Assembly (NCBI GenBank): GCA_028277405.1
Contig: JANQGH010000091.1
Location: forward strand, 52,776 to 116,775
From: Alphaproteobacteria bacterium
GTDB lineage: Bacteria; Pseudomonadota; Alphaproteobacteria; DSM-16000; Inquilinaceae
DNA length: 64,000 nt
Direction: 5' to 3'
Part shown: positions 55,795 through 63,597 of the stretch, piece by piece
Numbering within the stretch: position 1 is the stretch's first letter
How the letters are laid out: every line of letters begins with the position of its first letter
The notes under the pieces: model-generated
What the model was told of the DNA's origin: nothing
Databases searched by the model: none
What the model saw: only the letters and a program-made list of their open reading frames with translations
Position numbers and translations under genes: made by a program

Positions 55795-56793
55795 TCACTC
55801 CACCGGGCAGCTATTGTCCGCCCGGTAGTCAATGACCTCGATATCGCCATTCATGATGCCGATGATCGCGGAGTTGGTGGCGTTGACCATGTCATGGGTC
55901 AACAGGTCCCAATTGTGCTCATCGAGCGCAAAACCAACGCCCTCTTCGGCCAGTCCCAAGACCTGGATGCCCGGCTCCCAGGTCCCTTCATGGCTGGACA
56001 GAAACGCGTTGTAGGCCGCGACGTCGACGCGTTTCAGCATCGACGTCAGCATCGTGCCCGGATGCAGATAGTTCTGATTGGAATCAACGCCGATGGCCAG
56101 GTTGCCGGTATCCTCGGCCGCCTGATAGACGCCCAGGCCAGTGCCGCCGGCGGCGGCATAGACGACATCGGCGCCACGGTCGAACTGGCTGCGCGCCAAC
56201 TCGCCACCGCGTCCAGGGTCGTTCCATGCGGCCGGCGTCGTGCCGGTCATGTTCTCATAGACCTCGATCTCCGGGTCCGCATAAAGCGCGCCTTGGGCAA
56301 AACCGCAGCCGAAAGCGCGGATCAGCGGGATGTCCATGCCGCCGACGAAGCCGACAGCCCCGGTCTCCGACGCCATCGCGGCCAGCATGCCGACCAGGAA
56401 CGAACCCTCATGCTCGCGGAACACGACAGATTGCACGTTCGGCAGGTCGACGACGGCGTCGATGATGGTGAAGTTGGTATCGGGGAATTCGGCCGCCACG
56501 ACCTCCAGCGCCGGGGCTTGCGCAAAGCCGACGGCGATAACGATCTCCGCTCCGTCCTGCGCCATCCGCCTCAGCGCCTGCTCGCGCTGCGCCTCGTTGG
56601 TGACCTCGAATTCCGCGTACTCGACGCCCGTTTCGTCGCTGAAGCGTTCAACCCCGTTGTAAATGCCTTCATTGAAGGACCGGTCGAACTTGCCGCCCAT
56701 GTCGAACACAACGGCATGGCTGAAATCTTGGGCGCTGGCCGGTACTGCAACCATGAGCGCGGCGACCGCCGTGGCCGTAAAAAGGGTCTTCAT
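55795..56793 (-). CDS. bmpA: BMP-family nucleoside-binding protein
   Basis: Periplasmic binding protein of 332 residues, Bmp/Med/PnrA family. It has a Sec signal peptide (residues 1-21, ASA-Q) with no lipobox, as expected for a Gram-negative member. Family landmarks are VVFDMGGKFDRSFNEGIYNGVERF, GFVGGMDIPLIRAFGCGF, DVVYAAAGGTGLGVYQAA and AIGVDSNQNYLHPGTMLTSMLKRVD. It is the first gene of the salvage operon and should bind purine and/or pyrimidine nucleosides. Confidence 0.92.
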   Translation of the reverse strand: MKTLFTATAVAALMVAVPASAQDFSHAVVFDMGGKFDRSFNEGIYNGVERFSDETGVEYAEFEVTNEAQREQALRRMAQDGAEIVIAVGFAQAPALEVVAAEFPDTNFTIIDAVVDLPNVQSVVFREHEGSFLVGMLAAMASETGAVGFVGGMDIPLIRAFGCGFAQGALYADPEIEVYENMTGTTPAAWNDPGRGGELARSQFDRGADVVYAAAGGTGLGVYQAAEDTGNLAIGVDSNQNYLHPGTMLTSMLKRVDVAAYNAFLSSHEGTWEPGIQVLGLAEEGVGFALDEHNWDLLTHDMVNATNSAIIGIMNGDIEVIDYRADNSCPVE

Positions 56794-56877
56794 GTCCGAA
56801 AAAACTCCCTGTTCATGCGTCGATATCGGTTGGAAAGCCCATCACGCCAGGACTCGGCATGGGGCCGTCAATTACGA

Positions 56878-56908
56878 GACCATAGCGCCGATTGTAACTC
56901 GACCATAG
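56878..56908 (-). promoter_or_regulatory. Direct repeats upstream of the nucleoside operon
   Basis: GACCATAG occurs at 56878-56885 and 56901-56908, starts 23 bp apart, 85-115 bp upstream of bmpA. Read in the direction of the operon the two copies extend to CTATGGTC followed two bases later by GT. They look like tandem operator sites for the deo/nucleoside regulator, which is not encoded in this window. Inference from pattern. Confidence 0.45.
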
Positions 56909-57021
56909 TGGCTTTTCATCCGCTCTGGTCCTGGTGATCGCATTTGCCGTCACGCGCCTGTCTCGCAAAGGTAAGGGTTCGTGATGTGACCGCCTTTGAA
57001 CGCGGGCCTATATCACAGGGT

Positions 57022-57744
57022 ATGAAGGCCCCGCGATTGCACTTGCCGCACTATGTCGCGCACCACCGTGAGCGGGCCCAACTGCCGATCGAGGAAGTCG
57101 TCAATGTCGCGACGCACGCGGCCGGGCTCTTGTTCAGCATTGCGGGCCTCGTGATGCTGTTGGTCTGGACTGCCCAGAACAACGGGAACGCGCTTCATTT
57201 CGTCAGTCTCAGCATCTATGGCGCAACGCTGATCCTGGTTTTCCTAGCATCGACGCTCTATCACTCCGCGACCTATCATTCCATCGCGTCCTTTTCGGCC
57301 GCCGGAGCGCGCCTGCGGTCGGCATTCGAGGCGTTTGATCATACGGCGATCTTTCTGTTGATCGCAGGCACCTACACACCGTTCGCCTTGGTGGGGTTGG
57401 GCGGTGGCTGGGGTTGGTCGTTGTTCGGTGTGGTTTGGGGGTTGGCCGTATTCGGCATCGTGTTCCGGCTGGTGCGTCGTCGCCACGACCGGTGGATTGT
57501 CGTGCCGATCTATCTGGTTATGGGCTGGATGGGAATTGTTGCGGTTGGCGAGATCGCTTCGGCCATCAGCATCGCCGGCCTCTTCTGGCTGCTTCTGGGC
57601 GGCGTGATTTACAGCGCCGGGGTGGCCTTCTACGCCTGGGAGCGTCTGCGTTTCAACCATGCCATCTGGCATGTGTTTGTCTTGGCCGGCAGTTTTTGCC
57701 ATTTTCTGGCGATGGTGGTGATCGCCGTGCCCTCGGTCGCTTGA
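57022..57744 (+). CDS. Hemolysin III / PAQR family membrane protein (TrhA)
   Basis: Membrane protein of 240 residues with about seven spans. PAQR/HlyIII landmarks are the early VVNVATHAAGLLFSIAG, ASTLYHSATYH, AFDHTAIFLLIAGTYTPF and the late HAIWHVFVLAGSFCHFLAM, whose histidines, with an early one, form the presumed metal site. ATG 57022 precedes the family N-terminus; a longer frame upstream lacks homology. Bacterial members are linked to membrane-energetics homeostasis rather than true haemolysis. Confidence 0.88.
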   Translation: MKAPRLHLPHYVAHHRERAQLPIEEVVNVATHAAGLLFSIAGLVMLLVWTAQNNGNALHFVSLSIYGATLILVFLASTLYHSATYHSIASFSAAGARLRSAFEAFDHTAIFLLIAGTYTPFALVGLGGGWGWSLFGVVWGLAVFGIVFRLVRRRHDRWIVVPIYLVMGWMGIVAVGEIASAISIAGLFWLLLGGVIYSAGVAFYAWERLRFNHAIWHVFVLAGSFCHFLAMVVIAVPSVA

Positions 57745-58226
57745 GGCGCTTCTGCCACCTCGCGTCACCGCTGGATCGAGGCTTAGGCCGAGGCTAACCG
57801 TCGCCGGCTTTGGCGCGACACCCCTGGGGCGAGATCGCCCTGCGCGACCGACGGTCCAAACCTATCCGACAGTCGGTGTTTTGATGTCATCCAATGCGAG
57901 ATTCTCTCGGGGTTTAACGTCCCTTTGAGGGGTTAGCGTTTAACGAGCCATCGCTTGGGAGAATTGCTCGAATTCGGTCATGCTGGTGGAAACCCGACTG
58001 GCGGATCAAAGCAACGGGTGCTCTCGTCAAAGCCTGAGCTCCGCAGCGTACCTGATTTCGCGCCACGGCTGTAAACGTAGACGCATAATGGCTAGATAGG
58101 AAATCCTCTGACAATAGGCACTGATGGAATTGGTCTATACTAATCTTGTCTTAAGTGGCACGTTCTCCACCATCAGTCGATGTTATGTGTTCGGTTTTCT
58201 AGACGAATTGAGTCGGGGGCTTTCTC
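57745..58226. other. 482-bp intergenic region with regulatory repeats
   Basis: No credible gene or structured RNA gene was seen. It holds a direct repeat GTTTAACG (57912-57919 and 57938-57945, starts 26 bp apart). Nearer the downstream HTH gene there is AGGAAATCCT (58098-58107), then TCTGACAATAGG (58107-58118), followed by a possible -10 box TATACT (58136-58141). The TCTGACAATAGG element recurs before the second HTH gene. Confidence 0.45.
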
Positions 58227-58748
58227 GTGGATCCCGCCCGTGCCTACTTGTTGGCAATGGTTAAGCAGAATCGGGTGACGCTGGCCTCACTTTCGCGCGC
58301 GCTTGGCCGCAACCACGCCTATTTGCACCAGTTTGTCCATCGCGGAACGCCGAAACATCTGCCGGAACGGGTCCGCCGCGAGCTTGCCGGACTTCTCGGC
58401 ATGCCCGAGGCCACCTTGATTGCGCCAGAGAAAGCGTCGGTTGGCCGGGCGGCGAATGCCAAGGTCCTCGCGAACGCGCCGGACAGCTTTCCAGCACGTC
58501 TCGCCATGGCGCGGGCGCAATCCGATTATCCACGCCCTTCGGCGTTCGCCAAGGCCGCGGAAATCGATCAGACGCGCTACAGCGCGCTCGAAGAAGGTGA
58601 AGTTGAACCGAGCCTGGACGAACTGGACCGCTTGTCGCAAACGTCCGGCAAGACGCTCGACTGGCTGATTCGGGGCGTCGGTGAGACAGACGACAAGATT
58701 ACGCCTAAAGACGGCAAAGGCGACACCGCAGCGAACGAATCTGACTAA
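58227..58748 (+). CDS. Regulator with two helix-turn-helix domains
   Basis: Protein of 173 residues. Residues about 1-65 (DPARAYLLAMVKQNRVTLA, then SLSRALGRNHAYLHQFVHRG) match the DNA-binding part of alphaproteobacterial S24-type repressors. Instead of the expected peptidase/dimerisation domain, a second XRE-like HTH follows at about residues 86-145 (FPARLAMARAQSDYPRPSAFA...RYSALEEGEVEPSLDELDRL), then a polar tail. GTG 58227 keeps the conserved DPARAYLL start; ATG 58257 is the alternative. Probably a repressor acting on the element at 58107-58118. Confidence 0.75.
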   Translation: MDPARAYLLAMVKQNRVTLASLSRALGRNHAYLHQFVHRGTPKHLPERVRRELAGLLGMPEATLIAPEKASVGRAANAKVLANAPDSFPARLAMARAQSDYPRPSAFAKAAEIDQTRYSALEEGEVEPSLDELDRLSQTSGKTLDWLIRGVGETDDKITPKDGKGDTAANESD

Positions 58749-58816
58749 ATGGGGCGATTGCCGCGAAACATTTTCAGCCAGTAGCAGTTGTAAGTTGTCA
58801 ATTTGCCTTCGCTTAG

Positions 58817-58866
58817 CCATATTGTCCAGATATGGTTTGACAAATAGGAAATTTCCTATTGTCTGA
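58817..58866. promoter_or_regulatory. Palindromic operator region before the second HTH gene
   Basis: Three elements overlap. CCATAT-N7-ATATGG lies at 58817-58835. A perfect 18-bp palindrome AATAGGAAATTTCCTATT lies at 58843-58860. CCTATTGTCTGA (58855-58866) is the reverse complement, with one mismatch, of TCTGACAATAGG at 58107-58118. A consensus -35 box TTGACA (58837-58842) abuts the palindrome, so binding there would block the promoter. Confidence 0.65.
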
Positions 58867-58905
58867 TCCCTTTCTCTCATTCTGATGGCATAAGGCACGG
58901 TAGAA

Positions 58906-59421
58906 ATGGCTAATTCCCCCCGGCGTTTGCGTTCGGTGTCCACAGGCGGCAAGAAAGAAGCTGCTGAGCCGGCACCCCGTCGACGAGTCGGTCGCCCGCG
59001 CTCCGTCGATTCGCCACATCCGATCGACATCAACATTGGCCATCGGCTACGCCTGAGGCGCACCCTTTTGGGATTGACGCAAACCGATCTCGGCCGGCGG
59101 GTCAACCTGACCTTTCAGCAGATCCAGAAGTACGAGCGCGGCACCAATCGCATCAGTGCGAGCCGTCTCGTGGATTTTAGCCGGTCGCTGGATGTGCCGA
59201 TCACATACTTCTTCGAAGACGTGCAGGACTTGCCGCAGTCGCCGATGTCGCCTGAGTTGGCGGCCGCCGAGAGTGCGGGTGAGAGCACGGGCATGAAGCG
59301 GCGCGAGACGTTGGAACTGGCCCGTGCCTATTACAGCATCGAAGATCCGCTGATCCGCAAGCGCCTGGTCGGCCTTATCCGCGCCGTCGGACAGCGCGCA
59401 GGCATCGACATCGAAGTGTAA
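58906..59421 (+). CDS. XRE-family transcriptional regulator
   Basis: Regulator of 171 residues. A basic N-terminal tail (about 40 residues, with RRRVGRPRSVDSPHPID) precedes a standard XRE HTH at about residues 45-100 (IGHRLRLRRTLLGLTQTDLG, then VNLTFQQIQKYERGTNRISASRL). VPITYFFEDV follows, then a C-terminal part rich in charged residues (ETLELARAYYSIEDPLIRKRLVGLIRAV). This organisation is widespread in alphaproteobacteria. The strong palindrome in its promoter suggests autoregulation. Confidence 0.87.
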   Translation: MANSPRRLRSVSTGGKKEAAEPAPRRRVGRPRSVDSPHPIDINIGHRLRLRRTLLGLTQTDLGRRVNLTFQQIQKYERGTNRISASRLVDFSRSLDVPITYFFEDVQDLPQSPMSPELAAAESAGESTGMKRRETLELARAYYSIEDPLIRKRLVGLIRAVGQRAGIDIEV

Positions 59422-59883
59422 GGCCCACCGGCCGCAAACCCGCCTCCGCGCCGATCCGGCCTGGCGACGGTACGGTCGCTAGGCTGTTGAAGCCACCCCC
59501 GGATCCGACAAATGTGTCGAGCCAGCCTCTTTAGTGCTGGGCTTTGATCGCGTCCCGCGATCTTGTATTGGCCGAGTGTCGGGCGGTTTCTTTGCCGTGA
59601 TCTGCTGGTTTGCCCCCGCAGTGGTGCGCAGGCTCTTACAGCGAGGCAATCCAGCTTCAGGTAAGCCGATCTCACGTGCCTTTGAACGGCCGGGTTCGCG
59701 ATGGACATTATCATTCATCGCGACAGAGCCATCTCGCCGCACTGTTTCGGTCTTCACATGGACCGGCCAGTGTGCGACGACAGCGAAGACCACGCGGCAA
59801 CCCGCCGCGACACGCTGCGGCCTACCCGCTGTAGCTCTGCGATGTCGGACGACTTTGGATATCAACTACCGAAACGGATAAGG
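59422..59883. other. 462-bp intergenic region, nothing recognised
   Basis: Open frames on both strands here have no recognisable homology, no good ribosome sites and no sensible composition, so none is called. I saw no tRNA, clear terminator or mobile-element remnant. The last 10-15 bases carry the GGATAAGG ribosome site of the next gene. Confidence 0.4.
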
Positions 59884-61152
59884 ATGGCGATGCCCGGCCC
59901 GGTCATGCAACCTAAACCATCTCTCAAAATGCTCGGCACGCTGGCCGCCGGCGTGGCCCTTCTGGCGACGGCCGCGCCGATCGGCGAGGCCGCTGCGCAG
60001 GACGTTCCGCCGCAGTTCATCATCAACCAATCGGGCTGGGAGGGCGGCGCGCGCGCGCGGTCGGAGGCAGGAGATTTCAGCCATTGCGATGTCCGCAGGG
60101 CGTTTAACGGCGATCAGGTGCTGATCGTTTCGTTGAACCGGCGCAACGAGATCAATATCGGCCTTGTCGATCCGTCCTTTGAGTTCACCCCGTCGACGGG
60201 CACCAGTGCGGTGGTGCTGCAGGTCGACCGCCGGCTGAACGCCCGTGTCCCGGCGGCCCCGGGGGGTGAGGATATTCTGGTGCTGGCTGTCGGTGACACG
60301 CCGGAGCTGCTGGATGCGCTGCGGCGCGGCAACGCAATGCTGCTGGAAACCGAGTATGGCGTGTTCGAGTTTCCGCTGAGCGGGACATTCGCCGCGTTCG
60401 GTGCCTTGATTGACTGCATTGCGCTCGCCAATCAGATCCTGCCGCCCGAGCCGGAACCGACCCAGATCGAGGGCGACGGCCCGCAACGGATCGGCACCAA
60501 CGCGATGGCCGCATTGCTTCAGGCAGCTGGTGTCGAGGGCGCCTTGCTGGTGCCGCAGGAACAGTTGCCGGTCGACGAGATGGAACTGACCCAGATTTGG
60601 CTGGTCGGTGAAGTGGTCGGCGGTCTGCACCAACGCGACCGTACGACCGCCGGTATCGAGATCCAGGGTTTTGTCGACGACTATCTCGGCATACTTGGCA
60701 ATCGATGCGACGGAGAGTTCGAGGCCACGCCCGGCGAGGTCGAGGTCCTGGATGAGCGCTATGCGTTCGCCCCGGTTGACATGCTTTGCACGGGCGATCT
60801 CGGCACCAGCGTCGTCACGGCGATCTTCGTGCTGGACGACAATTTCTACTCGGTGTTCTTCCATGAGGGAGACGAAACGCTCGGCGATGAAGTCACCGCG
60901 GCCACGGACGCGATAGCGGCGCTGGTCCGGCAGCTCGCCATGGACAGCTTGGCCGGCCCGCCCGGCGACGCCGAGGCGCCGCCAAGCGAGGAAGCGCCTG
61001 AACCTGCTGGCGGGGAAAGCGAAGAGGACGGCGAGACCCCGCCGGCCGACGATGGCGGTGCGCCGGCCGATGGCGCCGATGGCGATGGCGCGGAGGAAAC
61101 CGCTGCCCCTGCCGAGACCGAGACCGAGACGGATGGCGAAAGCGCGAACTGA
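59884..61152 (+). CDS. Secreted protein of unknown function with acidic tail
   Basis: Protein of 422 residues with a Sec signal peptide ending near residue 40 (GVALLATAAPIGEAAAQ). The mature part has two halves. Residues about 42-185 (QFIINQSGWEGGARARSEAGDFSHCDV onward) resemble small periplasmic proteins of unknown function with an invasion-associated-locus-B-like look, and a second folded part spans about 195-350. The last 70 residues are almost only Glu, Asp, Pro, Ala and Gly, a disordered acidic tail. ATG 59884 behind GGATAAGG is preferred to an upstream start that would lack a signal peptide. Identity uncertain. Confidence 0.6.
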   Translation: MAMPGPVMQPKPSLKMLGTLAAGVALLATAAPIGEAAAQDVPPQFIINQSGWEGGARARSEAGDFSHCDVRRAFNGDQVLIVSLNRRNEINIGLVDPSFEFTPSTGTSAVVLQVDRRLNARVPAAPGGEDILVLAVGDTPELLDALRRGNAMLLETEYGVFEFPLSGTFAAFGALIDCIALANQILPPEPEPTQIEGDGPQRIGTNAMAALLQAAGVEGALLVPQEQLPVDEMELTQIWLVGEVVGGLHQRDRTTAGIEIQGFVDDYLGILGNRCDGEFEATPGEVEVLDERYAFAPVDMLCTGDLGTSVVTAIFVLDDNFYSVFFHEGDETLGDEVTAATDAIAALVRQLAMDSLAGPPGDAEAPPSEEAPEPAGGESEEDGETPPADDGGAPADGADGDGAEETAAPAETETETDGESAN

Positions 61153-61251
61153 GGCGTTCAGATCGATCCGACGGAGTCACTGGTCTGTGTGCGTTCATCG
61201 TCTATGGTAGGCTGTTGAAGGCTGCTTGAACGGCCGCGAAAGGAGGCGGGC

Positions 61252-63504
61252 GTGAGCAAGACGACTGGACGCCGACCGAAACGGCCCGAACCGTCGGCTC
61301 GATTGGACGCCGATCCGCAGCAGGTTGAGGCCATCGTCGCCGGTCGCCACGGCGACCCCTTTGGCTTTCTCGGCGCCCACGAGACGGAGGGCCGACTGGT
61401 GGTGCGCACCTTTCAGCCCGGCGCCGAGGCGGTCGCGGTCATCGACAGCGAGACCGGGAAGAGCTTGGCGACCCTCGACAGGGTGCACGAGCAGGGGCTG
61501 TTCGTCGGTGTCGTTCCCGGCCGGGATCAGCCAACTCCCTATCGTCTTCACGTTCGCGGGCCGGAGGGTGAAAGCACGCGGGAAGACCCGTTCAGGTTCC
61601 CGCCGGTGCTCGGCGATCTGGATGCGCATCTTTGGGGCGAGGGCCGCTATCTCGAGGCCTATGAGCGCTTCGGCGCTCATCCGATGACGGTCGAGGGTGT
61701 CGACGGCACCAGCTTCGCGGTTTGGGCGCCCAACGCCCAGCGGGTTTCCGTCGTCGGCGACTTCAACGGTTGGGACGGCCGCTTGCACCCGATGCGGCTG
61801 CGCCACGGCATCGGCGTCTGGGAAAGCTTCGTGCCCGGCGTCGGCCCCGGAACGCGCTACAAGTACGAGATCGTCGGCCCGGAAGGGCATCTGACGCCGC
61901 TGCGCGCCGATCCGTTCGGTTTTGCCGCCGAACACCCGCCGGCCACTGCCAGCGTCGTCGCGCCGCCGCTTGATCGTGACTGGACGGACGAGACTTGGAT
62001 GCAGACGCGCGGGACGGCAAACGCGCTGGATGCGCCGATCTCGATCTATGAAGTGCATCTCGGATCCTGGCGGCGCGGTCCCGACAACCGCTATCTGACC
62101 TATGAGGAACTGGCCCAGGACCTGGTCGGCTATGCCAAGGATTTGGGCTTCAGCCACATCCAGTTGATGCCGATCAACGAATACCCGTTCGACGGCTCGT
62201 GGGGCTACCAGCCCGTCGGCTTGTACGCGCCGACCAGCCGCTTCGGCTCGCCTGGGGGTTTTCAGGCCTTCGTGGAGGCCGCGCACGAGGCCGATCTCGG
62301 CGTTCTGGTCGATTGGGTTCCCGGCCACTTTCCGACCGATGCCCACGGCCTTGGCGGCTTCGACGGCACGCATCTCTTCGAACATGCCGACGCGCGCAAA
62401 GGTTTCCACCCGGACTGGAACACGCTGATCTACAATTACGGGCGCCGGGAAGTGTCTAACTTTCTGTTGGGCAACGCGCTGTTCTGGTTCGACAAATATC
62501 ATATCGACGGCCTGCGCGTGGATGCCGTGGCCTCGATGCTCTACCTCGACTACAGCAGGAAGAGCGGCGAGTGGATCCCCAACGCGTTCGGCGGCCGCGA
62601 GAACCTGGAGGCCATCGATTTTCTGCGCGCCATGAACACGGAGGTGTTCGGCCGGTTCGAGGGCGCCACCACGGTGGCGGAGGAGTCGACCGCCTGGCCC
62701 GGTGTCTCACGGCCGGTCTATACGGGCGGGCTTGGCTTCGGCTTCAAATGGAACATGGGCTGGATGCACGACACCCTGCAGTATATGAGCCACGATCCGG
62801 TGCACCGGCGCTATCACCATAACGAGATGACCTTCGGGCTGCTCTATGCCTTTTCCGAGAACTTCGTCCTGCCGCTGAGCCACGACGAGGTCGTCCACGG
62901 CAAACGCTCGCTTTTGGCCAAGATGCCTGGCGACGATTGGCAGAAGTTCGCCAATCTACGCGCCTATTACGGCTTCATGTGGACCCATCCGGGCAAGAAG
63001 CTCTTGTTCATGGGCGGCGAATTCGGGCAGTGGGGCGAATGGAACCACAATGTCAGCCTCGACTGGCATCTGGTCGCCCAGGATTACGGCCATGGCTGGC
63101 GGCCCCACGCCGGCCTGCAGGCCCTGATACGGGACCTTAATCGCCTGTACCGCGATACCCCGTCCCTGCATCAGCTCGACTGCGACCCGGATGGGTTCGA
63201 ATGGATCGAGGGCGGCGATGTCGACCAGTCGGTGTTCATCTATCTTCGCAAAGGACGCGAGGGCGCGAAACCCGTCCTGGTCGCGTCGAATCTGACGCCG
63301 ATCCCACGGCACGGATATCGCGTCGGGGTTCCGGCCGGCGGGCGCTGGGTCGAACGTCTGAACACCGACGCGACGGCGTATGGCGGCAGCGGGCTGGGCA
63401 ATCTGGGCGGCGTCGATGCCGAGCCTGAGGGCTGGCACTTCCAGCCCTATTCGATCTCCCTGACGTTGCCGCCCCTTGCCACCGTCGTTTTTGAGCTGGC
63501 TTGA
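61252..63504 (+). CDS. glgB: 1,4-alpha-glucan branching enzyme
   Basis: GH13 enzyme of 750 residues that creates alpha-1,6 branches in glycogen. It has an extra N-terminal domain and a CBM48 domain (FAVWAPNAQRVSVVGDFNGWDG), then the TIM barrel. The catalytic nucleophile is in GLRVDAVASMLY, the acid/base in AEESTAWPGVSRP, and the third carboxylate region is LPLSHDEVVHGKRSL. The length matches standard GlgB. GTG 61252 is preceded by AAAGGAGG. The debranching enzyme gene follows 93 bp later. Confidence 0.95.
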   Translation: MSKTTGRRPKRPEPSARLDADPQQVEAIVAGRHGDPFGFLGAHETEGRLVVRTFQPGAEAVAVIDSETGKSLATLDRVHEQGLFVGVVPGRDQPTPYRLHVRGPEGESTREDPFRFPPVLGDLDAHLWGEGRYLEAYERFGAHPMTVEGVDGTSFAVWAPNAQRVSVVGDFNGWDGRLHPMRLRHGIGVWESFVPGVGPGTRYKYEIVGPEGHLTPLRADPFGFAAEHPPATASVVAPPLDRDWTDETWMQTRGTANALDAPISIYEVHLGSWRRGPDNRYLTYEELAQDLVGYAKDLGFSHIQLMPINEYPFDGSWGYQPVGLYAPTSRFGSPGGFQAFVEAAHEADLGVLVDWVPGHFPTDAHGLGGFDGTHLFEHADARKGFHPDWNTLIYNYGRREVSNFLLGNALFWFDKYHIDGLRVDAVASMLYLDYSRKSGEWIPNAFGGRENLEAIDFLRAMNTEVFGRFEGATTVAEESTAWPGVSRPVYTGGLGFGFKWNMGWMHDTLQYMSHDPVHRRYHHNEMTFGLLYAFSENFVLPLSHDEVVHGKRSLLAKMPGDDWQKFANLRAYYGFMWTHPGKKLLFMGGEFGQWGEWNHNVSLDWHLVAQDYGHGWRPHAGLQALIRDLNRLYRDTPSLHQLDCDPDGFEWIEGGDVDQSVFIYLRKGREGAKPVLVASNLTPIPRHGYRVGVPAGGRWVERLNTDATAYGGSGLGNLGGVDAEPEGWHFQPYSISLTLPPLATVVFELA

Positions 63505-63597
63505 CGAAGGCCCTGCCGGTTGGCGGCGCTTGACCTGTATCGCGATCGGCCGCAATAAGCGGACCCAGATCCAAGTGCCCCCAACGCCCTTCTTGCG

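Noticed and set aside
57912..57945. GTTTAACG direct repeat as a possible CtrA site
   Set aside because: The CtrA consensus needs TTAA boxes 7 bp apart. Here the copies are 26 bp apart, so the match fails.
57914..58114. Leftward 66-codon frame in the gap after the hemolysin III gene
   Set aside because: No motif, no start context, and it overlaps the regulatory elements of the HTH gene.
59479..59865. Leftward 128-codon frame in the gap before the secreted-protein gene, and a rightward one at 59534-59881
   Set aside because: No ribosome site, no homology, random-looking composition and mutual overlap.
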